Positions 40,957 to 51,685 of a DNA stretch of 64,000 bases are shown piece after piece. The notes under the pieces are model-generated. The model made no database searches. It was given only the letters and a program-made list of their open reading frames with translations, and was not told where the DNA came from. The first letter of the stretch is position 1. Each line of letters begins with the position of its first letter. The stretch comes from Photobacterium malacitanum (GTDB lineage Bacteria > Pseudomonadota > Gammaproteobacteria > Enterobacterales > Vibrionaceae). The stretch covers positions 1 through 64,000 of the forward strand of contig NZ_FYAK01000007.1 in NCBI RefSeq assembly GCF_900185615.1. Direction: 5' to 3'. The position numbers were made by a program, and so were the translations under genes.

Positions 40957-42423
40957 TTACGAAAGCATTAATGAATCTGCTTTTGCTTCGAGATTTGAGT
41001 TGCCCATCAGGTAATTATCAATGACACGTGCTGATTCGCGACCTTCGTTAATACAGCGTACAACTAGTGACTGTCCAGTTCGCATATCACCAGCTGCAAA
41101 TACGCCTGCTTGGCTAGTGGCAAAATCGTCAGTGGCGACATTACCGCGATCGTCAAGTTGAATATTTAATTGCGCTAATACCCCCGTTGGTTCTGGGTGT
41201 AGAAAGCCCATCGCTAAAAAGGCCATATCACAAGCGATAATGCGCTCGGTCCCTGCCACTTCTTCAAAGCTAGGTCTTTCACCAGGTTTGGCGTCTTGCC
41301 AAGCAATATCGGCGATGCGTAGCCCTTTGACATTGCCATTTCCATCATCAATAAATTCTTTGGTAAGAATATTCCAATAACGATCACAGCCTTCTTCATG
41401 TGAGGTCGATGTTTTCATGATCATTGGGTATGACGGCCATGGTTGATTTGCAGGGCGCTTTTCTGGTGGCAATGGCATGATCTCAACTTGGGTTATACTG
41501 GCGGCACCATGGCGGTTTGAAGTACCTACACAGTCAGAGCCTGTATCACCACCACCAATGACGACTACGTGCTTATCTTGTGCATAAATTTCTGCAGTTT
41601 TGAGGTCCATAGCATTGGCACGACGGTTATTTTGGGCGAGAAACTCCATCGCAAAATGAACCCCATTAAGTTCGCGCCCCGGAATCGGTAAATTACGTGG
41701 TACAGTCGAGCCACCTGTTAACAACATTACATCAAATTCTTGGCGTAATTGTTGAGCATTAATATCGACCCCGATATGGGCATTGACTTCAAATTTGACT
41801 CCAGCTTGCGCCATAAGGTCGATTTTACGATCAATGATATCCATACCGAGCTTAAAGTCGGGAATACCAAACCGCAGTAAACCACCGACTTTTTCATCAC
41901 GCTCAAATACTGTCACGCTATGACCTGCGCTATTTAGTTGCTCTGCAGCAGCTAAACCTGCAGGTCCAGAACCAATAATGGCAATGGTTTTACCGGTGCG
42001 TGAACGCGGGATCTTAGGTTTGGCATAACCTTCACGATAAGCGGTTTCAACAATGGTTTTTTCAATATTACAGATAGTAATTGGATCTTGATTGATGCCC
42101 AGTACACAGCCACTTTCACAAGGGGCTGGACATACTCTACCGGTGAATTCTGGAAAGTTATTGGTTGAACTTAAAATATTCCACGCTTCTTCCCAGCTAT
42201 CACGGTAAACCGCATCATTAAATTCAGGAATGATGTTACCGATCGGACAAGCGTTATGACAAAACGGTACACCACAATCCATACAACGCGCAGATTGCTG
42301 TTGAATTTTGTCACCAAATTCGTCGTTAAGAACAAACTCTTTGTTATCCTGAATACGAACACTTGGATCTAACTTACTTGGCAGTTCGCGGCCAAATTCT
42401 AAAAATCCCGTAGGCTTACCCAT
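40957..42423 (-). CDS. gltD: Glutamate synthase small subunit, second type
   Basis: A 488-residue FAD/NAD(P)H and Fe-S subunit, only distantly similar to the paralogue at 34669. The N-terminal cysteines are in QSARCMDCGVPFCHNACP and CGRVCPAPCESGCVLG. The FAD loop is AIIGSGPAGLAAA (about 150), the pyridine-nucleotide loop VVIGGGDTGSDC (about 290), and FAADMRTG-like FAAGDMRTGQSLV lies near the C-terminus. Its start overlaps the large-subunit stop by 8 bases, so the pair is translationally coupled. It belongs to the lineage found in Gram-positive bacteria and many proteobacteria alongside the long-N-terminus gltB. Confidence 0.95.
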   Translation of the reverse strand: MGKPTGFLEFGRELPSKLDPSVRIQDNKEFVLNDEFGDKIQQQSARCMDCGVPFCHNACPIGNIIPEFNDAVYRDSWEEAWNILSSTNNFPEFTGRVCPAPCESGCVLGINQDPITICNIEKTIVETAYREGYAKPKIPRSRTGKTIAIIGSGPAGLAAAEQLNSAGHSVTVFERDEKVGGLLRFGIPDFKLGMDIIDRKIDLMAQAGVKFEVNAHIGVDINAQQLRQEFDVMLLTGGSTVPRNLPIPGRELNGVHFAMEFLAQNNRRANAMDLKTAEIYAQDKHVVVIGGGDTGSDCVGTSNRHGAASITQVEIMPLPPEKRPANQPWPSYPMIMKTSTSHEEGCDRYWNILTKEFIDDGNGNVKGLRIADIAWQDAKPGERPSFEEVAGTERIIACDMAFLAMGFLHPEPTGVLAQLNIQLDDRGNVATDDFATSQAGVFAAGDMRTGQSLVVRCINEGRESARVIDNYLMGNSNLEAKADSLMLS

Positions 42424-45400
42424 TGATGGCCTCCAACGTTTCCTTGTTTTGAGCGGCAGCTTGACGCTGTTGTAATACGGCTTTGTAATCCCTTGGCATT
42501 ACTTTTCTCATCTGGTTGAGGTTAGCCTCAAAGTTAGATAAGAATAGCTCTGCAACCGTACTACCCGTTAATTCAATATGTTTGGTTAACATATCAAGTA
42601 GCAGTGCTTTATCTTCAGTTTCAATAGGGTCGAGGTCGACTAATTCAGCATTGAGTTTGGTTTCAAAGTCACCAAATTGGTCCCACACGTAAGCAACACC
42701 ACCACTCATACCAGCAGCAAAGTTACGTCCAGTTTGACCGAGAATGATAGCGATACCGCCAGTCATATATTCACAGCCATGATCGCCGACACCTTCGACA
42801 ACCACTTTAGCGCCAGAGTTACGGACACAGAAACGCTCACCAGCAAGGCCGCGAATATAAGACTCACCCGAGGTTGCACCATAGAAACACACATTACCAA
42901 CCACAATATTATCTTCGGCAATAATGTCGGAGTGGCTATCAGGGTAAAGCACTAATGTTCCACCTGAAAGTCCTTTACCCCAGTAGTCATTAGCATCGCC
43001 TTCAACGGTAAATTGCACCCCTTTAGCCAAGAATGCCCCAAAGCTTTGACCCGCTGAGCCGTTAAACTTAACCGTCATTGGCTGTGGTAAGCCTTGATCT
43101 TTATACACTTTAGAGATTTCATTGGATAGCATAGTACCGACACTACGATCAGTGTTGATGATCGGTAGCTGTGCTGTAACAGCTTCACCTTTAGTGAGTG
43201 CTGGTTGTGCCAATTGGATCAGGGTGCGATCAAGTACCTGCTCTAGACCGTGATCTTGCTGACGCTGGTTATAAATGCCATCTTCAGCACGTGGCGGTTG
43301 AATGTGCAGTACTGGGCTAAGGTCGAGATTTTTGTATTTCCAGTGACCGATATCATCACGCAGTTTTAGTTTCTGCGCTTGGCCAACCATTTCATCAATG
43401 GTGCGGAAACCAAGCTCAGCCATCACTTCACGTAAACCTTGTGCCATGTATTGGAAGAAAGTCACTACGTCTTCTACGCGACCATCAAAACGCTCACGTA
43501 GCGTTTTGTTTTGCGTTGCGATACCAACAGGGCAGGTGTTTTTATGACATTTACGCATCATGATACAGCCTTCAACAACCAATGCTGCGGTTGCGACGCC
43601 CCATTCTTCAGCACCGAGTAAGGTCGCAATCGCAAGATCGCGCGGGGTTTTCATTTGGCCGTCAGACTGCACCACAATGCGGTTACGTAAACCATTTTTT
43701 AGTAGTGTTTGATGGGTTTCAGCCAAGCCAAGTTCCCATGGTAAACCAGTATGACGAATCGATGACATCGGTGATGCGCCAGTACCGCCATCAAAGCCTG
43801 CAATCAGCACTACATCGGCTTTAGCTTTAGCAACACCTGAAGCAATGGTACCAACACCTGCTTCTGAAACGAGTTTGACGTTAACACGGCCAGCACGGTT
43901 CGCATTTTTTAAATCATAGATCAGCTGGGCTAAATCTTCGATGGAGTAAATGTCGTGATGAGGTGGTGGTGAAATTAAACCAACGCCAGGGGTTGAGTGA
44001 CGGGTAGCACCGATCCAATCATCGACTTTATCGCCGGGTAGCTGACCACCTTCACCTGGTTTTGCGCCTTGGGCCATTTTTATTTGCAGTTCATCAGCAT
44101 TGGTGAGGTAGTAAGAGGTAACCCCAAAACGGCCTGATGCAACTTGCTTGATTGCTGAGCGTTCCCAATCGCCATTGTCTTTTTTATCAAAACGAATCGG
44201 ATCTTCACCGCCTTCGCCGGAGTTAGATTTAGCACCAATCCGGTTCATGGCAACGGCTAAGGTTGAGTGCGCTTCATAAGAAATCGAACCAAAGCTCATT
44301 GCACCAGTTGCGAAACGCTTAAGAATATTGTCAATCGGCTCTACTTCATCAAGTGCAATTGCTCCGGCTGGATTGCTGACAAAATCTAATTGACTACGCA
44401 GTGTAGCTGCGTTGTCACCTTGATCATCAACCGCTTTAGCATATTGTTTAAACTGGGCGTAATCTTTTTCTCGAGTGGATTGCTGCAGTAATGAAATGGT
44501 TTCAGGGTTAAACAAGTGTTTTTCACCGCGTTGTTTCCACTGATAGACGCCACCAACATCGAGAATTTGTACTGGAATTTCACGAGTAGGGTAACCGACA
44601 CGGTGACGCACTAAAACTTCTTGCGCGATGTCATCAATGGTGAGACCTTGAATTCGTGTCACAGTACCGGTGAAGTATTTATCAACAACAGCTTTACTGA
44701 TACCAAGTGCCTCAAAAATTTGTGCACCATGGTAAGACTGTAGCGTTGAAATACCCATCTTAGAGAAAATCTTCAGCAGCCCCCCGTTTATCCCTTTGCG
44801 ATAGTTATCAAATAAGGTATCAGTCGGTAGTTGTGGATCAAGCTTACGTTTATGTTGCAGATCAACCAGTGTTTCTGTGACCAAGTATGGGTTGATGGCA
44901 TTGGCACCGTAACCGATAAGGGTGGCAAAGTGGTGAGTTTCACGCGCATCACCAGTTTCAACCACGATGTCACACTTGGCTCGTAGACCTTTACGGATAA
45001 GATGGTGATGAACGGCACCGACCGCAAGCATTGCTGGAATGGCTGCATGGTTAGAGTTAACCGCGCGATCCGTCAAAATAATGATTGAGTAACCATCAAC
45101 CACGGCATCTTCAGAATACTGACAAATACGTTTTAGGGCGCGATCAAGTTTGCCTTGTTCACCACTGGCTCGAAACACAATATCCAGTGTTTTTGATTGC
45201 AGGTGCTCATTATCAATCGCGCGAATTTTTTCTAATTCAGCATTGGAAAGAACCGGTGATTCAAGCTCAACTTTATGACAGTGCTCAGGGGTTTCTGTCA
45301 GCAGGTTTTGATCTTTACCTAAGTAGGTATTGAGCGACATTACCATTCGTTCACGAATCGGATCGATAGGTGGGTTAGTTACCTGCGCAAATAACTGTTT

Positions 45401-46963
45401 AAAGTAATTCGATAAATGTTGTGATTGGTGCGATAACACGGCTAATGGCCAATCGGCGCCCATTGCACTTAGAGGCTCATAGCCAGTGTTGGCTAATGGC
45501 ACAATAATATCATTGACTTCTTCTGAACTAACACCAAAGGCTTGTTGATGATGTAACAAGCGTTCAGGGGTTGGCTGGTGGTACATGTTGTCAGCATCAG
45601 GCAGTGTTTTAAGCGTCAGCAGATTATCTTTGATCCATTGCTCATAAGGCTGTGAGGTTGCAATGCTATCTTTGACTTCTTCATCTGAAATAATGCGCCC
45701 TTGCTCAAGATCGGCGACAAAAATACGCCCAGGTTGTAAGCGACCACGAAATTGAACATTTTCAGGTTCAATTTTTACTACTCCAGATTCTGATGCCATG
45801 ATCAGAAAATCATCTTTAGTTACGGTATAGCGCGATGGACGAAGACCATTACGGTCAAGAGTCGCACCAACTTGTACACCATCAGTAAAACAAACAGAGG
45901 CGGGGCCATCCCACGGTTCCATAATATTGGCGTGGTACTGGTAGAAAGCACGACGCTTAGGATCCATACTGGTATTTTCTTGCCATGCTTCAGGGATCAG
46001 CATCATTAATGCGTGCGGTAAGCTACGTCCTGAAAGTACCAATAACTCTAGTGCCATATCGAAATTAGAAGAATCTGAACTGCCTTCCTGACAAATAGGC
46101 AGCAGCATATCGAGTTCTTGTTGACTGAATAAGTCAGATTCAAGAATGGCTTCGCGAGCTTTCATCCAATTAAGGTTGCCACGAACGGTATTAATTTCAC
46201 CATTATGGGCGATATAACGGAAAGGTTGCGCTAAGCGCCAGCGTGGAAAGGTATTGGTCGAAAAACGAGAATGGACTAATGCTAACGCTGTCACCATTGC
46301 TGGGTTTTGTAAATCAAGGAAATACTGCGGTACTTGGGCTGTGGTGAGCTGACCTTTATAAACTAAGGTTTTATATGATAATGAGTTAATGTAGAAATCA
46401 TCACCAATATTAGACACGCTCTCTAAACAAACCCGTACAGTATAATTACGTAATACATACAGTTTACGTTCTAACACCGCAGGATCGAGGTTGGCGCCAC
46501 CTGTAATGAAAACATGTTCAAATTGAGGTTCGGTACTTAGAGGATCTTCGCCAATCATTGAGTTATCGACGGGCAATACACGGTAGCCAATAACCTCTAA
46601 ATCAAGGCGTTTAGCATTACGTTCAAGAATATCACGGCATTGTTGACGTTTATGTTCATCTTTTGGAAATAATACCACCCCGACACCGTATTGGGTAAAA
46701 GTGGGCAGTTTAATGCCGAGCTTAACGGTTTCTTCTAATAAAAATTCGTGGGGTTTTTGCAGTAAAATACCGGCTCCATCACCACTACTAGGATCACAGC
46801 CTTGACCGCCTCGGTGCTCCATACGTGCTAGCATATCGAGAGCCTGAGTGACAATTTGGTGAGATTTACGGTTTTTAAGGTGGGCAACAAAGCCTATACC
46901 ACAGGCATCGTGCTCTAATTCAGGCACATAAAGTCCCTGAGCATTAAGCTCTTGAGCTGTCAT
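42416..46963 (-). CDS. gltB: Glutamate synthase large subunit, second type
   Basis: A 1,515-residue GOGAT large subunit of a different lineage from the E. coli-type copy at 36093, nearer to Bacillus-like sequences. The amidotransferase cysteine is Cys21 (ELEHDACGIGFVAHLK), implying a 20-residue propeptide. It carries [23 protein letters not shown], and the 3Fe-4S cysteines in CIMMRKCHKNTCPVGIATQ, with C-terminal repeats GDANDYWGKGLSGG and [16 protein letters not shown] site precedes the ATG. Together with the small subunit at 40957 it forms a complete second enzyme directly upstream of the other gltBD operon. Confidence 0.95.
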   Translation of the reverse strand: MTAQELNAQGLYVPELEHDACGIGFVAHLKNRKSHQIVTQALDMLARMEHRGGQGCDPSSGDGAGILLQKPHEFLLEETVKLGIKLPTFTQYGVGVVLFPKDEHKRQQCRDILERNAKRLDLEVIGYRVLPVDNSMIGEDPLSTEPQFEHVFITGGANLDPAVLERKLYVLRNYTVRVCLESVSNIGDDFYINSLSYKTLVYKGQLTTAQVPQYFLDLQNPAMVTALALVHSRFSTNTFPRWRLAQPFRYIAHNGEINTVRGNLNWMKAREAILESDLFSQQELDMLLPICQEGSSDSSNFDMALELLVLSGRSLPHALMMLIPEAWQENTSMDPKRRAFYQYHANIMEPWDGPASVCFTDGVQVGATLDRNGLRPSRYTVTKDDFLIMASESGVVKIEPENVQFRGRLQPGRIFVADLEQGRIISDEEVKDSIATSQPYEQWIKDNLLTLKTLPDADNMYHQPTPERLLHHQQAFGVSSEEVNDIIVPLANTGYEPLSAMGADWPLAVLSHQSQHLSNYFKQLFAQVTNPPIDPIRERMVMSLNTYLGKDQNLLTETPEHCHKVELESPVLSNAELEKIRAIDNEHLQSKTLDIVFRASGEQGKLDRALKRICQYSEDAVVDGYSIIILTDRAVNSNHAAIPAMLAVGAVHHHLIRKGLRAKCDIVVETGDARETHHFATLIGYGANAINPYLVTETLVDLQHKRKLDPQLPTDTLFDNYRKGINGGLLKIFSKMGISTLQSYHGAQIFEALGISKAVVDKYFTGTVTRIQGLTIDDIAQEVLVRHRVGYPTREIPVQILDVGGVYQWKQRGEKHLFNPETISLLQQSTREKDYAQFKQYAKAVDDQGDNAATLRSQLDFVSNPAGAIALDEVEPIDNILKRFATGAMSFGSISYEAHSTLAVAMNRIGAKSNSGEGGEDPIRFDKKDNGDWERSAIKQVASGRFGVTSYYLTNADELQIKMAQGAKPGEGGQLPGDKVDDWIGATRHSTPGVGLISPPPHHDIYSIEDLAQLIYDLKNANRAGRVNVKLVSEAGVGTIASGVAKAKADVVLIAGFDGGTGASPMSSIRHTGLPWELGLAETHQTLLKNGLRNRIVVQSDGQMKTPRDLAIATLLGAEEWGVATAALVVEGCIMMRKCHKNTCPVGIATQNKTLRERFDGRVEDVVTFFQYMAQGLREVMAELGFRTIDEMVGQAQKLKLRDDIGHWKYKNLDLSPVLHIQPPRAEDGIYNQRQQDHGLEQVLDRTLIQLAQPALTKGEAVTAQLPIINTDRSVGTMLSNEISKVYKDQGLPQPMTVKFNGSAGQSFGAFLAKGVQFTVEGDANDYWGKGLSGGTLVLYPDSHSDIIAEDNIVVGNVCFYGATSGESYIRGLAGERFCVRNSGAKVVVEGVGDHGCEYMTGGIAIILGQTGRNFAAGMSGGVAYVWDQFGDFETKLNAELVDLDPIETEDKALLLDMLTKHIELTGSTVAELFLSNFEANLNQMRKVMPRDYKAVLQQRQAAAQNKETLEAING

Positions 46964-47447
46964 AGATACATCCTTCCAGTTACATCAAGTCATATTCCTA
47001 AGACTTGGTTATCCCTAATTTAGTATCACCACCAATTCACATTGAGATGGACTCCTGTCCTGCATCACTGATGGCGTGTTTATGATAATGACACTCGCCA
47101 TTCACAAACTTAATTCTGTTGTATTACGATTAATAGTTACAAAACACATTATTAATGACGTAAAAGCCATACAAATCACGCCAAAACAACGTAATCACAG
47201 GGCTTTTTTTGTTTATAAATTGCACACAAGTGTAACCATCCTACAATTTTGATACATTAATTACCAATAAAAATTAACACTTTTGATGCATAAATGAAGC
47301 ATATTTAACGACTAAGATTACGGTTAATTATGGGTTTTTGTTTTAGCACAACCTTCATGATGATGATTAATGCTATGTTGCGACTCCTTTGTCACATTGG
47401 TCTGCGCTGACGTAGATTATTCATTGTTTTAAACGCTAGGTAATACC
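46964..47447. promoter_or_regulatory. Divergent region between the second gltB and the radical SAM gene
   Basis: These 484 non-coding, AT-rich bases must contain promoters for both genes. One weak inverted repeat, AAAAGCC at 47163 and GGCTTTT at 47200 followed by T, is terminator-like on the plus strand but has a 31-base loop. I see no supported gene or named operator. Confidence 0.35.
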
Positions 47448-48395
47448 ATGCAATTGCATCAACTCGTCAATACTTTTGGGCAAGATTTACAACACCGTTA
47501 TGGTGAAAAAGTCCATAAACTTACCTTACATGGTGGCTTTAGTTGTCCTAATAGAGATGGCACTATTGGCCGTGGTGGCTGTACATTTTGTAATGTTGCT
47601 TCATTTGCTGACGAAAAGAATCAGTTCGTGCCGATTCAACAACAACTCGCTGCTCGTGCAGGAGAGGTACATCGTGCCCGACGTTATTTCGCTTACTTTC
47701 AGGCTTACACCAGTACTTATGCTGAAGTTCAAACATTAAAAAACATGTATGAGCAAGCACTTACGGCAGCAGATATTGTTGGCCTTTGCGTTGGTACTCG
47801 TCCTGATTGTGTGCCTGATGCGGTATTAGATTTACTGGCGGGCTATGTTGAGCAAGGTTATGAAATTTGGTTAGAATTAGGCTTACAAACCGCTAATGAT
47901 AAAACCCTTAAGCGCATTAATCGCGGGCATGATTTTGCCTGTTATGCTGAGATCACCCAACGTGCTCGAGCATTGGGTATTAAGATTTGTACCCACTTAA
48001 TTGTAGGACTCCCTGGTGATACTAAGGCTGATAATCTGCAAACGTTAAATAAAGTGGTTGCAGTCGGCGTTGATGGAATTAAATTGCACCCGTTACATAT
48101 TGTTGAAGGCAGCAAAATGGGACAGGCATTTAAAGCAGGAAGATTAGAGGCGATTAGTCTGGAAACTTATGCGGATATTGCCAGTGAAATGATTCAATTA
48201 ACCCCACCAGAAGTGGTTTATCATCGCGTTGCTGCAAGTGCTCGTCGACCAACCTTACTGGCACCGATGTGGTGTGAGAATCGCTGGTTGGCGATGACTG
48301 AAATTGGACGTATTTTAGATAAACATGGTGCGCAAGGGAGTGCCTTAGGTGATCCGTTTATTTATCAATTACCGATATTAAATAGTCACGTATAA
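47448..48395 (+). CDS. TIGR01212-family radical SAM protein (YhcC-like)
   Basis: A 315-residue radical SAM protein. The Fe-S ligands are in CPNRDGTIGRGGCTFC (about residues 26-41), where the usual CxxxCxxC is opened by an insertion, a hallmark of this family. GLCVGTRPDC, ELGLQT and THLIVGLPGDT mark the rest of the SAM barrel, and the C-terminal part ends with VYHRVAASARRP. The family has no established reaction; the Elp3-like arrangement has led to suggestions of RNA modification. It is 143 bases upstream of arcB, with a terminator between; the same neighbour is found in other Vibrionaceae. Confidence 0.92.
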   Translation: MQLHQLVNTFGQDLQHRYGEKVHKLTLHGGFSCPNRDGTIGRGGCTFCNVASFADEKNQFVPIQQQLAARAGEVHRARRYFAYFQAYTSTYAEVQTLKNMYEQALTAADIVGLCVGTRPDCVPDAVLDLLAGYVEQGYEIWLELGLQTANDKTLKRINRGHDFACYAEITQRARALGIKICTHLIVGLPGDTKADNLQTLNKVVAVGVDGIKLHPLHIVEGSKMGQAFKAGRLEAISLETYADIASEMIQLTPPEVVYHRVAASARRPTLLAPMWCENRWLAMTEIGRILDKHGAQGSALGDPFIYQLPILNSHV

Positions 48396-48398
48396 ATG

Positions 48399-48424
48399 AA
48401 GCCTACTTGAAGTAGGCTTTTTTG
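48399..48424 (+). terminator. Terminator after the radical SAM gene
   Basis: AAGCCTAC, the loop TTGA and AGTAGGCTT with TTTTTT follow the stop codon by four bases. Confidence 0.88.
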
Positions 48425-48538
48425 TGCGCCGCAATAAAACTTTACAGCTTTGGTTTAGGTACTAGCCATGAGAGCGATTATGATAGGTAGTAGTGTTCGC
48501 CATAGTGGCGAGGTTGTTTTTTTTATTGGTATTCATTG

Positions 48539-50902
48539 ATGAAACAAATCAAAATTTTAGCCCAGTTTTATGTCGACCTTTTAGTTAAATTAGGTATTTT
48601 TCGTTTTAGTTTATTATTGGCAGCGGCATTAGTTGCACTTGCGATGGTGGTACAAATTGGTGTCACATTCCTGTTACACGGCACCATGCGCGATGTTGAA
48701 ATTATTCGCTCAGTAACCTTTGGATTATTTATTACTCCTTGGGCTGTTTATTTCCTTTCTGTGGTGGTTGATCAATTAGAAGATTCACGCCAACGCTTAG
48801 CTAAGTTAGTGACTAAATTAGAGCAAATGCGTGCGCGTGACATGGAGCTCAATCAACAACTTCAAGCTAATATTGCCCGCTTAAATTCGGAAATTGAAGA
48901 ACGAGAAAAAGCAGAAGAAGCACTTGAAGAGGCAATACAAGATTTAGAAAATGAAGTTTATCATCGTGAAAATGCGCAAGTCGCTGTTGCTGAAAAAAGT
49001 GCGTTATTAAAGTCGTTCTTAGATGCTTCGCCTGATTTAATTTATTACCGTAATGAAAAAAATCAATTTTCAGGTTGTAACCGTGCAATGGCTGAATTGG
49101 TGGGTAAAAGTGAACAGCAACTGGTTGGGTTAACACCATGGGATGTTTACCCAGCGGAAGTTGCCAAGCGAATTATTAAAACCGATCAAGAATTATTTGA
49201 TATTAATACGGCGATGACTGATGAGCAGTGGCTTGATTATCCAAATGGCAAAAAAGCATTATTTGAACTTCGTAAAGTGCCTCTTTATGATCGTAATGGC
49301 AAACGTTTAGGTTTAATGGGCTTTGGGCGTGATATTACTGAGCGCAAAAAATATGAAGACGCGCTAGAAAAAGCCAGCAGTGATAAAACGGCATTTATTT
49401 CAACCATTAGTCATGAATTACGTACACCACTTAATGGTATTGTTGGCTTAAGCCGAATGCTATTAGAAACAGAACTGACTGATGAGCAGCGTGGCTATTT
49501 ACGTACTGTCCATGTGAGTGCGATCACTTTAGGTAATATTTTTAACGATATTATTGACTTAGATAAATCAGATCGTCGTCGGTTAGAGCTACTGCCTCAG
49601 CCATTAGATTTCCATGAGTTTATTGAAGATCTTGGCAATATTTCACAATTAATGGCTGAGCAAAAAGGGCTACGATTTGATTTGGAATATTTAACGGCAC
49701 TACCAAAAAATATTGAGGTCGATAGTACTCGTCTACGCCAAGTGTTGTGGAATTTAATTGGTAACGCCACCAAGTTCACTAAACAGGGTGGAGTAATATT
49801 ATCGGTCAGTAGTGAAATTCATCAGCATGATGCTGAAATCATTTTTGAAGTCGAAGACAGCGGCATTGGTATTCCTAAGGCTGAAATTGATAATATTTTT
49901 GCGATGTATTATCAGGTTCAACAAGGGGATGATAATTTACATGCAGTTGGTACGGGAATTGGTTTAGCTGTTTCACAACAATTAATTCAGTTAATGGGCG
50001 GTAATATAACGGTACACTCTGAAATAGGTACCGGCAGTACCTTTACCGTTAAGATTCGCGTGCCTTTGGTTGAAGCTGTTGTTGAAGAGCATATTGTTAC
50101 TGCAGTGCGTCCTGAAATGACAGGACTCAGTATTTTTATGGTAGAAGATATTGAACTTAATATCGTCGTCGCCAAATCACTACTTGAGCGATTAGGCCAT
50201 GAAGTAACAGTTGCTATGCGTGGTGATGAGGCACTAGCCATGTTTAGACCTGAAGATTATGATTTAGTGTTATTGGATATTCAATTGCCAGATATGACAG
50301 GATTTGATATTGCTCAAAAATTACGTCAACAATATCAAGATCTGCCAGCTTTAGTGGCATTAACCGCTAATGTGGTCAATGATAAAACAGAATATCTCGA
50401 TAAAGGTATGGATGAAGTTTTAAATAAACCATTAACGATAAAAGCGATTACCAGTGTAATTGATAATCTGGTCTTAAGTTGTAGCCATGAGCTTGATGAT
50501 GAAGGTTTAATTGATAATGAAACTGATCAGACTGATACCACCAGTGTTAGTATGATTGATACATTATTAGATTTGGAAATGCTAACCTCGTACGTTGAAA
50601 TTGTTGGAACAGAGCCGGTTTATACCAGTATTGAGATGTTTGAAAAAATGATGCCTGATTACTTGGCTATTTTAGATTCAAATATGACCGCTAAGGATCA
50701 AGACGGGATTAAGTTTGAAGCCCACAAAATAAAAGGTGCGGCAGGATCTATAGGTCTTAAACATATTCAGCAAGTGGCTCAAAAAGCGCAATCACCAGAA
50801 TTACCGGCATGGTGGGAAAATATTAATGATTGGGTTGATGAAATTAAATATAGTTATCAAGATGATCTTAATGTGCTTAAAACGTGGTTAAAGCAGCAGT
50901 AA
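48539..50902 (+). CDS. arcB: Aerobic respiration control sensor kinase ArcB
   Basis: A 787-residue tripartite hybrid kinase that reports the redox state of the quinone pool to ArcA. Two N-terminal membrane helices (about 22-41 and 57-77) are followed by a coiled coil (about 78-150), a PAS domain (about 155-275), and a kinase domain with His292 in TISHELRTPLNG. Asp580 of the receiver lies in LLDIQLPDMTG, and His729 of the HPt domain in EAHKIKGAAGS. His292 has the same number as in E. coli. The two redox cysteines known in the E. coli PAS are not both evident; only FSGCNRAM is clear. I begin at the ATG at 48539; a TTG precedes it. The ribosome site is weak. Confidence 0.96.
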   Translation: MKQIKILAQFYVDLLVKLGIFRFSLLLAAALVALAMVVQIGVTFLLHGTMRDVEIIRSVTFGLFITPWAVYFLSVVVDQLEDSRQRLAKLVTKLEQMRARDMELNQQLQANIARLNSEIEEREKAEEALEEAIQDLENEVYHRENAQVAVAEKSALLKSFLDASPDLIYYRNEKNQFSGCNRAMAELVGKSEQQLVGLTPWDVYPAEVAKRIIKTDQELFDINTAMTDEQWLDYPNGKKALFELRKVPLYDRNGKRLGLMGFGRDITERKKYEDALEKASSDKTAFISTISHELRTPLNGIVGLSRMLLETELTDEQRGYLRTVHVSAITLGNIFNDIIDLDKSDRRRLELLPQPLDFHEFIEDLGNISQLMAEQKGLRFDLEYLTALPKNIEVDSTRLRQVLWNLIGNATKFTKQGGVILSVSSEIHQHDAEIIFEVEDSGIGIPKAEIDNIFAMYYQVQQGDDNLHAVGTGIGLAVSQQLIQLMGGNITVHSEIGTGSTFTVKIRVPLVEAVVEEHIVTAVRPEMTGLSIFMVEDIELNIVVAKSLLERLGHEVTVAMRGDEALAMFRPEDYDLVLLDIQLPDMTGFDIAQKLRQQYQDLPALVALTANVVNDKTEYLDKGMDEVLNKPLTIKAITSVIDNLVLSCSHELDDEGLIDNETDQTDTTSVSMIDTLLDLEMLTSYVEIVGTEPVYTSIEMFEKMMPDYLAILDSNMTAKDQDGIKFEAHKIKGAAGSIGLKHIQQVAQKAQSPELPAWWENINDWVDEIKYSYQDDLNVLKTWLKQQ

Positions 50903-50911
50903 TGAGTAATG

Positions 50912-50940
50912 AAAAAGGCGACCTGATGGTCGCCTTTTTA
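50912..50940. terminator. Bidirectional terminator between arcB and arcA
   Basis: AAAAAGGCGACC, TGAT and GGTCGCCTTTTT form a strong stem with A and T runs on both sides, 10 bases after the arcB stop and 26 bases from the convergent arcA stop. It can serve both genes. Confidence 0.9.
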
Positions 50941-50965
50941 TTTCACTGTTTGCTTGGAGAAGAAA

Positions 50966-51685
50966 TTATTCTTCGCCTAAATCACCACAAAAGCGGTAAC
51001 CTTCACCATGGATAGTGGCAATGATCTCTGGTGTATCTGCAACTGATTCAAAGTGCTTACGAATGCGACGAATAGTTACATCAACAGTACGATCATGTGG
51101 CTTCAATTCACGGCCAGTCATTTTCTTTAGTAAATCAGCACGAGTTTGAATCTTACCTGGGTTCTCACAGAAGTGCAGTAGTGCACGGAATTCAGAACGA
51201 GGTAATTTAAATTGCTCACCACTAGGGCTTACTAAAGAACGGCTATTGATTTCTAATGACCAATCATTGAACTCATAACGCTCAACCAGTTTTTTATCTT
51301 CAGTTGGAAGACCTTGGTTCATTGCACGAGTTAATAGATTACGTGCACGAATTGTTAATTCACGTGGGTTGAATGGTTTCGTGATGTAATCATCAGCACC
51401 AATCTCAAGACCTAAAATCTTATCAACTTCGTTATCACGACCGGTTAGGAACATTAATGCCATATCACCTTGTTCGCGAAGTTCACGTGCAAGTAGAAGG
51501 CCGTTCTTACCTGGAAGATTAATATCCATGATAACAAGATGCACAGGGTTTTCAGAAAGCATCTGGTGCATTTCTGCGCCATCATTTGCTTCAAAAACAG
51601 TGTAACCCTCTGCTTCAAAAATACTTTTTAGTGTGTTACGTGTTACGTGCTCGTCTTCTACAATCAGAATGTGAGGGGTTTGCAT
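50966..51685 (-). CDS. arcA: Response regulator ArcA
   Basis: This 239-residue OmpR-type regulator represses respiratory genes under low oxygen when phosphorylated by ArcB. The receiver has the acidic pair in [11 protein letters not shown], Asp54 in [12 protein letters not shown] and Lys in [11 protein letters not shown]. The winged-helix DNA-binding domain (about 135-235) ends with [32 protein letters not shown] sequence. The protein is very close to E. coli ArcA. In E. coli arcA and arcB are far apart; here they face each other and share a terminator, as in other Vibrionaceae. An FNR box lies upstream. Confidence 0.97.
   Translation of the reverse strand: MQTPHILIVEDEHVTRNTLKSIFEAEGYTVFEANDGAEMHQMLSENPVHLVIMDINLPGKNGLLLARELREQGDMALMFLTGRDNEVDKILGLEIGADDYITKPFNPRELTIRARNLLTRAMNQGLPTEDKKLVERYEFNDWSLEINSRSLVSPSGEQFKLPRSEFRALLHFCENPGKIQTRADLLKKMTGRELKPHDRTVDVTIRRIRKHFESVADTPEIIATIHGEGYRFCGDLGEE

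Noticed and set aside
47163-47210. Small RNA with a terminator in the gltB/radical SAM gap
   Set aside because: The stem is only seven base pairs around a 31-base loop and there is no clear promoter upstream.
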